In this document: positions 55,925-64,000 of the stretch, piece after piece
How the letters are laid out: every line of letters begins with the position of its first letter
Numbering within the stretch: the stretch's first letter is position 1
NCBI GenBank assembly: GCA_951812925.1
Contig: OX638372.1
Coordinates: 84,031,058 to 84,095,057 of the forward strand
Direction: 5' to 3'
DNA: 64,000 bases
Origin: Calliopum simillimum
Lineage: Eukaryota > Arthropoda > Insecta > Diptera > Lauxaniidae
The notes under the pieces: model-generated
What the model was told of the DNA's origin: nothing
Database searches by the model: none
Seen by the model: only the letters and a program-made list of their open reading frames with translations
Made by a program: the position numbers and the translations under genes

Positions 55925-56267
55925 ACTAGTTTCCCGGGAGCGACTTCGTTCGCGCGTTCGTTCCAGTCTCAGAATGTCTTTTTTTATATCGCTGTATTGG
56001 ACATTTTTCCAGTGGATATTAGATATTTGTCACGCTGCCAGAATTTTTAATATTTCGAGGGTATTTCAAATTAGAATATGGGGTTTTTTAAAGAACCCGG
56101 ACGAAGCCGAGGGTGTTTCGAAATAATATGTATCCTTAAACCTTGCCATGCAAATATCTATAAAGGAAAGAAAAAATCATGCAAATCGGACGAATGGATC
56201 TCGAGTTATGGAGACAGAGACAGACAGACGTTGTATTTTATATAGTAGCATGATTACGTGTTTTTAG
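55925..56267 (+). mobile_element. dispersed insect repeat beginning ACTAG and ending in GACAGACAGACG
   Basis: It starts ACTAGTTTCCCGGGAGCGAC, resembling the widespread ACTAGCTGACCCGGCG-type start. The start-like phrases at 9076 (ACTAGCTATCACCCGGTGAG) and 40846 may be relics of it. It ends CAGACAGACGTTGTATTTTA with TATAG. The class is uncertain; a short non-LTR or SINE-like origin is possible. Confidence 0.45.
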
Positions 56268-56282
56268 TTTTACTATATACAT

Positions 56283-58147
56283 TAGGCCGGGTCAATTTGT
56301 TCGGGAGGCAAAAAATTGGCAAAGAGTACAGCAACAAAAAATCTATGGAAAATTCTAAAAAACTTTGCCCAAGAAACCATGGGTCTAAAATCAATATCGA
56401 GGCGCCGTAAATTGCGTTGAAGTTTGGATGCAGTACTTTAAAATACAATACAAAAAAATAAAAAATCTAAATATTTCAATAATTTTATACAAACAAAAAT
56501 TTTTTTTTTTTCAAGTAATTTATTTATAGCGTTGGGATAACGCACAGTGTGGATGGGTTTATATCGAAAGGCCGGATAAGCCTTAAAATTTGATAGAGAT
56601 GCTTTAAGAGTTACCTATAGGAATAAAAATTAAAAAAGAAGCAAAATTTACCGAAGGACACAACTACCTCCCATACGAAGTTAGAGTGAGGTCGCAGTAT
56701 TTTTTTTTGCAAAATGGGTATCAATTATGTTAATGTGACTCTAACCGGATTGAAAGAATTCAGAGAAATTATACAAGATACGCTCTAAAGAAACTTCGTT
56801 GGCCTGAGAGTCTTCCCTCATACGATACCCGACGTCAATTGCTTGGATTGAATTCATTGAAAGATAAAAGAGGAACTGTAGGCTTGTTTTAATTTATATC
56901 AAGCACCAAGGAATTTGCGTCATTATCAAATGTTGGAAGAGTCTTTCATAGAACAAATTATACAATAAATGAACCAATTAATAGATGCATTAACTTATAA
57001 TTTTTGTTCAATTTTGGATTTTAATTTTAAAAATACTTGTTAAGTATGTTATTAGAGAGAACGTTCCAATATATTTTAATGATAAGTATTTCGACTCTGA
57101 ACTCTGAACGGTGCTGTTCTTTTATATAAGTTTATACTTTCGACCATGTATCTAGATCCAAATTTAGGCGAAATAGTTAATCGAACTATTGTTATTACGC
57201 CCACTCCGAAAATATATTTATTACTTTCAATGCTCTTTGATAAGAGACTGGAAGTTCGTCAAATGGCCTTAAGAAAAATAGATCATAGAGAAAGTTTGAA
57301 ATCCGGGAGAAGTAAGATCATATAAGTAACCAAGAATTAACTTTAATTGTAAAGATTATTTTGAAATGATTGATCTGAATGATGACAAAATTTTATTCGA
57401 ACCTCCATTCACAAAAAATATTCCATACGACCAATTGGTACAATATATTGACTGAAGATCTACCATTTCTTGCACCCGATATTGCGTGTAATATACAAGC
57501 GATAGAACGATATGTTCAGCTTTTAAGTAGCACTTCACGACGTGTTATAGAGAAAAATCGCCTAGGGATTATTGCAACGATATTAGAAAGTTGATGTAAA
57601 GTGCCAAAAATAGAATACAAGCAAGATTTGTAGAACTTATAACTGCAATGCAATCACTTATTAATTAGACAATATATGACTTAAAAATGAATTGGCTGAC
57701 ATCGCGTTATGAGTTTTAAGTTTAAATTTCATTATATTAATAGTAATTACTATAATTAATTTTTACTTTGTAGCATGTTTCACATGATTTTATCGAAACC
57801 ATAATTTTTGCAGCCCTAAAAATATCAATTTGTGTTGAGGTTTCAAATTTTTATGTATCAGTTAATATTAAAGTACTTTTTTTCTCAATAAATAATTTTT
57901 ACTTGTGAAAAAAAAAAATTAAAAAAAATATTTCTGTTTGTTTCATATAAAATTAATGAAATATTTTCATTTTTTTTTTTTTTTTTTTTTGTATTGTATT
58001 TTAAAATACTGCATCCAAACTTCAACGCAATTTACGGCGCCTCGATATTGATTTTTGACCCATGGTTTCTTGGGCTAAGTTTTTTAGAATTTTCCGTAGA
58101 TTTTTTTGTTGCTATACTCTTTGCCGCAAAAAAATTTGACCCGGCCT
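56283..58147. mobile_element. 1865-bp foldback with a 9-bp target duplication and a LINE scrap inside
   Basis: The ends AGGCCGGGTCAA and TTGACCCGGCCT (one internal change) open arms of about 200 bp sharing GGCAAAGAGTA, AACTTTGCCCAAGAAACCAT-type sequence, GAGGCGCCGTAAATTGCGTT and GTTTGGATGCAGTA. TATATACAT stands outside both ends (56274-56282 and 58148-58156). The loop contains a LINE fragment and AT-rich DNA. Confidence 0.85.
56736..57070 (+). pseudogene. LINE ORF2 C-terminal fragment inside the 56283 foldback
   Basis: Frames read RIERIQRNYTRYALKKLRWP, SLPSYDTRRQLLGLNSLKDK and, after breaks, FHRTNYTINEPINRCIN. This is the order RIExxQxxFxRxAL...PPYxxRxxLLxLxxLxxRR...RTNYxxNEPI seen at the end of I/Jockey-group ORF2. 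Stops and frame changes abound. Confidence 0.7.
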
Positions 58148-58156
58148 TATATACAT

Positions 58157-60490
58157 ATACTTAATTGTACCTCAAATAAATGAATTAACGTTTACATTTA
58201 AGTGCTTTTAAACAGAGAAGAAATTGAAAAACAAAATAATAAAATAAAACAATTTCATATTCTTTGTATACTTTTTATTTGGGATATAGAAATTTGTTTT
58301 AGTATTAAAAAATGTAGTTAACTATGATATATATAAAAACACGTTGCAACGTTTGTATAACTAATTCAACATAACTTTTATTTTGAAACACATAAAATAA
58401 AAAAAAACATTCAATTTAAATAATTTTTAACTGCCTTCAATTGCAATAAAAAATATATCTGTGTAGTTTTGCTCGATGACTTACGCTAATAGATTATAAA
58501 TATATTATATAAATAAGTAAGTATATGTATATGTATGTATAGAAAAATTAATCAAGGAAAGTAGCTGAATTCACATTTTTTTTTTTTTTTTTTTTATTAT
58601 ATAATACTCGCTAGTGAAATATATTTAGTTAATTTTTAAAAAAATATAATTGGATTTTGTATAAAAAGACACTTCAGGTCAATCATCACGTAAAACATAT
58701 GGTCTGAAGCTCACGTGTTCACGATCCAATGCATTTGCAACACTGATTTTCCAAGTAAAAATTTCTTGTATTATCTCGGAGAAATAAATTTTTCTAAAAA
58801 TTTGAATTTTAATACTTTTAAGACTGTTCACATTTGATTGCAAATATTTGCTATTTTACAACTTTGAAAGCTCAAAGCTCACGATCGTGAACAACGTCTA
58901 TTAAGTTCAGTTTTTTTTTTTTGATGTTGCATGTTTAAAATTATATTCCAAAACGATGCCAGAATAAATAGTTCGCCATTATTTTAACTTAACATATTTA
59001 TGTTTAAATATTGAAATAAAAAGTAATATTGACAATGAATAATTTGCGCGTCATTCCATTTTTTACATTACATTGAGTTTTATGATTGACGTGAAATGCC
59101 CCATAAGTATACATGTATTTATTTGTTTTTTTTTATTAACATTCAAAATATTAAAATTAATAACACTGTTTTACAAATTTCATACTTTTTGCTGAGAAAC
59201 TACGTATATATTTTCATTAAAAATAGTATTGTGCTGATTGCAAAAATGCAGTTTTAAAATGTTTTTTTTTTTTATTTTTTCTTTACTTCAAAAGAGCATG
59301 TTTAAAATTGTTATATATACAACCAATTTTTCAACTTCATTAGTCCAGTAAAATAAGACTCAAAAAATGCTTTAGATCTTAGAAATTAGATCCTTCATTT
59401 TCTTTTTGGGTAATTAAATCATTTTAGTGTTTTAAAACAAATGTTAAAAGTCAAGAACAAGATTCCTGCCGCTTAAAATAATGCCATTTTCTTACGTTGT
59501 TTTCACTCCAGTTCAGCTGCCTTTTGTTTTTAACTCGGTCTGTTTCTATATGCTTTTGCTAATGATTTATTAATGCATTTTTTCTATTGTGCAAGATAAC
59601 GTCCTTGCTTACGAAATTTAAAGGCACAATCTTTGACAAGATTATACTTGTACATATCAACACGACAACTTACACGCAATCATAGCAATTTTAATTCATC
59701 TCCGCACAACACCTTCACAATGTCATCGGGAGTGAGCTAAAATGCCTGACTAGTTTCATTATAAAGTTCATAGTTGAGCACTCAACTTGGTACATTATTA
59801 TGACCAATTGGAGCCATTTCAAAGAGTAAGAAAATTTTTACCAGTAAGAGATTGATCTTTTTATGCTCTGGAGCTTTATTTTTACTTGAAAAAATAGGTT
59901 TTGAAGGACAAATTTAAAACTTGCCGCGAGTTCTGAAATAAATATATCCTAAACTATAATTTCAACGAAAACAACTCTCACGATTTTTCTGTAGAAAACA
60001 TCCTGTCAAACGCTAGGAAATAACGCCCACAAAAATAAAATAACGCCCATTTATTGAAATTAAATATCGCCCACACAATATGAAATAAAGTCCACAAAAA
60101 AACAAAAGAAAACAAATTATTTTCATTTAAATGTGAGCGATAATCGAATTGGAAATAAAGTCCATAGTTCATTTATATGAAAATAATGTGGGCGTTATTT
60201 ATTTTTTTATGGTGCACATTTTTTCACTAAATTTAGTGGTTAAAGGTTTTCGGAACTATTAACTTTTGTTTTAAAAAAAAAGATTTATAAAATATATTGA
60301 GCTTCCTGGTACCAATACAGTGTGATTTTTTTAAGCATACCGACCAAATATGTACTACAAAACTAAATATAAATATTTCTATCCTTAGAAAAAATCGCTT
60401 TAATTACTATTACTATTTTTGAATACAGAAAGATAAAAATTAATGTTTTACGTAGTTGACAGAGTTGGGTTGAAAAATAAACCATATTAG
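58157..60490. other. AT-rich stretch, no gene seen
   Basis: Long A and T runs and TATGTATATGTATG-like microsatellite occur near 58520. At 60020-60210 the words TAACGCCCAC and GTGGGCGTTATT recur in both orientations, suggesting a small degenerate inverted repeat. No ORF is credible. Confidence 0.35.
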
Positions 60491-60495
60491 CTTAA

Positions 60496-60762
60496 GGGCC
60501 GATTGCACAATGTTTAGTAAAGCTTTAACTGAACCTTTAACCGTCAGTTTGACACTGAATTTTATACAAATTTTGTATTTATTTGGAAGTTCATTTTAGC
60601 TGAATATTGTGAAAACAACACTTCGTCGATCTTTGATAAAATGGCAAAGCAGCTTGAGTAATGTGCTTATGAAACAAATTTTGATCAAAAGCCGACTTTA
60701 ATAGCTACTTACGTTCGTTGCCACTGATGTTTAAAAATATCTAGTTTGACATTTGTAGGCCC
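60496..60762. mobile_element. degenerate MITE of the GGGCCGATT family
   Basis: The left end GGGCCGATTGCACAATGTTT after TTAA matches the element at 60878. An expected inner right end (ATATTGTGAAAACAAC, about 60604-60619) has lost its GGCCC. GGCCC followed by TTAA occurs further on at 60758-60766. Confidence 0.5.
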
Positions 60763-60877
60763 TTAAGCGAAAATTTCTTTAATTTTTATTTTTTAAATTT
60801 GCCTGAACTGTTGTACTATATAAACCCGATTTATACCTGAAAGTTAAATAACTAACACAACCAATTTCAGAGATTAA

Positions 60878-61004
60878 GGGCCGATTTCACAATGTTTAGT
60901 TAAGCCTTAACTGGAACTTTAACTGGCACTTTGACATTTAATTTCATACAAAATAATTATTTATCTGGAAGTTAAATTTTAACTGGATATTGTGAAAATG
61001 GCCC
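60878..61004. mobile_element. 127-bp MITE with GGGCC ends
   Basis: The left GGGCCGATTTCACAATGT pairs with the right ATTGTGAAAATGGCCC. TTAA lies outside on the left and TTAT on the right. Internal AACTGGAACTTTAACTGGCA repeats are shared with the copy at 60496. Confidence 0.72.
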
Positions 61005-61133
61005 TTATAGTGTCAACTTCTTTATAAAATAAATAGTGATTAGATTTTTGAACAAAAAAAAAAAAAAAAAATTACTTTTAAAATAAAAATATAAAGCGGT
61101 TATCGAAGTGTTAACTTGCGTGTGGCAATGGCC

Positions 61134-61321
61134 CCTATTGCGTATTGAAACTAATCACGCAGTTTGGTTACCATAGAAAAATATGTATTGCCGATGGCAA
61201 CTGAACCATTCGGTATTTTAGCTGCCTCTATAGTTGCCAGTTAAGCAACTGCTCTGTAGCAATTGCAGGATAAAGTTTTCAACCAGCAACGTAACTGAAT
61301 TGAGTTTTCATACGCAATAGG
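61134..61321. mobile_element. 188-bp MITE with CCTATTGCGTAT ends
   Basis: CCTATTGCGTATTGAAACT at the left pairs with AGTTTTCATACGCAATAGG at the right. There is no coding sequence and no clear target duplication. Confidence 0.65.
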
Positions 61322-61328
61322 AGATAAT

Positions 61329-61842
61329 CAGGCCTGTTCCAAAATCCGTGTGATTTCAATTTCTTTTCATTTAGAAGACTTTTTGATGAAAACGATGAGT
61401 CGGACGATAAAAACTTTGAGAATATATTTTGTGGAAATTGTGTAGTTAAATATCAAAACTGCCTAAGTCCCTCTCAGATATATGGGCAAAATAAAATAAA
61501 TTAAAAACAATTCAATGAAATTTATTCTATTTTGCCTAAAAATCTGAGGGGGACTTAGGCAGTTTTGATATTTCAACAAATAATATTGATTTGCGTTAAC
61601 GAAAAAGTAACCGTTAAGGAAATATTTTTAAAATACCACACAAAGTCGAAAAATTCGATTTTATCGAATATATATTTCCGAAACGGTAACTTTTTCGTAA
61701 ACACAAATCAATATTATTTGTAGAACTTATAGTTCTCCACAAAAGAGGTTATAATACTTTTTTTCGTGTGACTTACCATTTTTATAAAAAAGCTTCCGAA
61801 ATGAAAAGTAATTGAAGCCACACGAATTACAGAACAGGCCTG
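61329..61842. mobile_element. 514-bp MITE, second copy of the 39365 family, with an insert
   Basis: The ends CAGGCCTGTTCC and GAACAGGCCTG and inner words (TTTTTGATGAAAACGATGAG, AAAAAGTAACCGTTAAGGAA, TTATAGTTCTCCACAAAAGA) match the 39365 copy in order. AAT again stands outside both ends. The extra length is the palindrome at 61448-61573. Confidence 0.82.
61448..61573. mobile_element. 126-bp palindromic insert inside the 61329 MITE
   Basis: AAATATCAAAACTGCCTAAG, then TCC, at the left pairs with the inverse at the right. The loop is AT-rich. The 39365 copy lacks it, which shows it arrived later. Confidence 0.75.
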
Positions 61843-62167
61843 AATGTTTCGTTTGAAACATTATTCACTTTCTTATGTCTTAATTTATTAAAATATGAAA
61901 TTTTGGCTGTTTTAAGAAATTACTTAAAGCAATGTATATCTGAAGCTCTTCATGCTTAGTGCTTTTTGTCTTTGGGATATTAATTAAGGTCACATAGTAC
62001 AACTCAGGTTGAAAAATTCACAAACGAATTTACTACAAATTTTCTATCAGATGAATTAAACTTTTTAATGTATGTCTTAAATGTCTTGCTTTGCAGTAAT
62101 TTTCTTGCAAAACAGTGTTATATTTATATACTGATAAAATTTTGAAAAACGCTCAACAGATTTTTAT

Positions 62168-64000
62168 TTATGCGATGGACAGACGCTCCATAATGGAACC
62201 TTCCATAAGAATTTCATTGCTATTGGTTAATATATCGATAAGTTGTTGTGTCTCACCCATATTCACGCTGAACGGAAAGAATGAGGAAATCGACGACAGC
62301 AGACTTGCGGTACCAACCCCATTGGCAGCTACTTGAGGAGGCAATGACTTGCGTCGCCGTTCTACGCCATCAACTAACTCAATACTATTTCGTTTACCAC
62401 CACCATTGCTGTTAGTGGGACGCGTCTCCTTGGTGCGTTCATAGAAAACATCCGGCAGATCATCATAGTCCTGCAACTCCAGTGCACGTTGCAATTTGGC
62501 AATGTTGCTCAATAAAAAACGATGATAGAGATCTACTTGCGGAAAGCCACCATATTTTATTTCCAATATGGGTATCCAACGATAGTAGCACTGCTCCCAA
62601 ACTGACAGCTCTGACATGGATTGGCTTGGTTGAAGAAAGCGACCCTTAGGTATAGTAGATTGAGTAACAAAAAGCTGTGGATTAATAGTAAATCGCTGCG
62701 CTGCTCGATTTGGTTGTGCCAAACCAGGAAGCATTACCGCTCCCGCTGGTATTGCAACTGATTTTCGGTTTACATTATCTTGCTTACGCTGATGGAAAGG
62801 ATTTGTGAAGAAAACTTTATCCTTTTCAGCAAACTGCTCACTCCAGTCCCAGACAGGACGTAGCACCAAATTTTGATCACGTACGGCACGCATGCGATCC
62901 GCGTCACAATCAAATTGAAAGGTATCAAAGATGGGTAAAAAACAGGAGTCCCAAACGGTGGTCAAGTAAGTTTGACTGTACTCAAATTCATCGGGGAACT
63001 GCTGCAATAGCTGCCACACGCAGTCGAGGAATAGTAAAAATACTGGACTCTCTTCAACACCCTCAGGCGATGTACGCACATGACCCAGGCGTGTCTGAAA
63101 CGGATGTTCTAAGGCAATCCATTCTTTTTGTATAAGCGATTGGAAGCCATCGATTGTGCGGTACAGTGGATCAAGGATTATCTGCGTGAGGCTGGAAACT
63201 ACGCAGCACATATCGCGACCATTAGACTCCTGTAGTACGCATGTCACGCCTTGGCGCAAATCTTCGGCAGCCTCACAAGCATAGCGCATGCAGAGTGATA
63301 CGTAAAAGAGCCAATTTGATTTTTCCAAAAGTGACAAGAATTTTGCGTCATGTTGCAGAAACTGTTGTGGACCTTCTGCAGTGCAAATACGTCGGAATTT
63401 CAAATACGCCCGTTGCACATCCTGTACACTGGGCAGACGCTCGGTAAGTTGCAAAATACGCGGCGATTTCTTTTCTGGATGGCATTTCCTTACCAACTCT
63501 AAAGTAATATTCTCCACTTTGGTATCCTGAACAGAGGGTTTAAGTTCGGCCATGCGCAAAAGCGCTGCGCATCCATAACCATAGACCCAAAAGGCACTGC
63601 GCGAGTCACAAAAGGCTCGCGACTGATCTAAAAACCGTTCAATAGTGCAACACTTCGGTATAACGAAATTCGGCGGCAACGAATATTTTCCTTGAATGCG
63701 TTGATGTTGCAACTGGGGTAACGCATCAGTACTTACTACTTGCCACTCAGTGGCACCGCAACGTATAAGTTCTCGTGCCCAGTCATTTTTCGAACCAAAC
63801 ATAGTAACGCCGGTCTTTACAGTATTATAATACGGCTCTTTATAGCAGCAGGCAAAGCTAAGTTCATGTCGTGAAGCGTAAGCGAAACGAGCCAATGCTG
63901 ACGTGACAATTTTGCCGTAGTCCTTGTCGGCTGATGTCTGACGAAAGGAGTATTTAAGGAGGCGAAAATTTTTACACACGATATGCAGTGCAGTGATACG
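62168..64000 (-). CDS. MTMR10/12-type inactive myotubularin, C-terminal 610 residues
   Basis: The frame is open through the window edge (first codons RITALHIVCKNFRLLKYSF), so the N-terminal GRAM/PH part lies outside. Myotubularins remove the 3-phosphate of phosphoinositides, but this subgroup is catalytically dead and acts as adaptor for active partners. Family landmarks: RSAFWVYGYGCAALLRMAEL, WLFYVSLCMRYACEAA, FRTI-type YRTIDGFQSLIQKEWIALEH, PVFLLFLDCVWQLLQQFPDE and VWDWSEQF. At about residues 254-263, where active members have HCSDGWDRT, it reads LQESNGRDMC: catalytic Cys and Arg are gone. WEQCYYRWIPILE and a Ser-rich tail ending MERLSIA complete the protein. All of the visible part is one exon. 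Confidence 0.92.
   Translation of the reverse strand, partial: RITALHIVCKNFRLLKYSFRQTSADKDYGKIVTSALARFAYASRHELSFACCYKEPYYNTVKTGVTMFGSKNDWARELIRCGATEWQVVSTDALPQLQHQRIQGKYSLPPNFVIPKCCTIERFLDQSRAFCDSRSAFWVYGYGCAALLRMAELKPSVQDTKVENITLELVRKCHPEKKSPRILQLTERLPSVQDVQRAYLKFRRICTAEGPQQFLQHDAKFLSLLEKSNWLFYVSLCMRYACEAAEDLRQGVTCVLQESNGRDMCCVVSSLTQIILDPLYRTIDGFQSLIQKEWIALEHPFQTRLGHVRTSPEGVEESPVFLLFLDCVWQLLQQFPDEFEYSQTYLTTVWDSCFLPIFDTFQFDCDADRMRAVRDQNLVLRPVWDWSEQFAEKDKVFFTNPFHQRKQDNVNRKSVAIPAGAVMLPGLAQPNRAAQRFTINPQLFVTQSTIPKGRFLQPSQSMSELSVWEQCYYRWIPILEIKYGGFPQVDLYHRFLLSNIAKLQRALELQDYDDLPDVFYERTKETRPTNSNGGGKRNSIELVDGVERRRKSLPPQVAANGVGTASLLSSISSFFPFSVNMGETQQLIDILTNSNEILMEGSIMERLSIA

Noticed and set aside
57356..57594. 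Overlapping short frames inside the 56283 foldback
   Set aside because: No motif or homologue recognised and no support beyond being open.

Overview
The window is AT-rich, intron-containing animal DNA from a higher fly. The recognisable proteins read as dipteran orthologues, and the repeat load (mariner, hAT, RTE-like and Jockey-like LINEs, many short inverted-repeat elements) fits a large-genome fly such as a tephritid. The taxonomic placement is inference; no search was run.

Four host genes can be supported, plus one small possible gene. (1) Positions 7120-11701, + strand: an unrecognised protein of 533 residues with two membrane segments, three exons and a transposon-bearing second intron. 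(2) Positions 29344-21934, - strand: GPN1, the GPN-loop GTPase for RNA polymerase II assembly and import, complete in four exons (375 residues), with introns packed with mobile DNA. (3) Positions 41293-41914, + strand: the mitochondrial monothiol glutaredoxin Grx5, complete in three exons (165 residues). (4) Positions 64000-62168, - strand: the C-terminal 610 residues of an MTMR10/12-type inactive myotubularin, running off the right edge. An 87-residue ORF at 45559-45296 (- strand) may be a small gene.

Just before Grx5, positions 37566-40650 hold broken fragments of three unrelated genes: an internally deleted, frameshifted Rrp12 copy that keeps introns, a C-terminal scrap of Tango2, and a degenerate copy of p32/C1QBP. 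The last two abut.

Nearly everything else is mobile or repeated DNA. 0-7 kb: foldbacks, one with an exact 8-bp target duplication inside an older repeat. 9-15 kb: LINE scraps and a mariner with very long terminal repeats. 17-21 kb: TA-flanked MITEs and an internally duplicated element. 22-30 kb: GPN1 introns with a LINE, MITEs and a 1.3-kb palindrome. 30-37 kb: a Jockey-like LINE, a 2.5-kb palindrome and a PIF/Harbinger-like MITE. 43-44.5 kb: a 424-bp tandem repeat also present near 1.2 kb. 45-50 kb: nested foldbacks with tRNA-like segments. 51-54.6 kb: an RTE-like LINE interrupted by a hAT with an exact 8-bp target duplication and 80-bp tandem repeats. 55-62 kb: more foldbacks and MITEs.

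The host genes are housekeeping genes and show no sign of forming a pathway. No operon, CRISPR array or bacterial-type system is present. The unusual content is the density of nested palindromic elements and the gene-fragment cluster.
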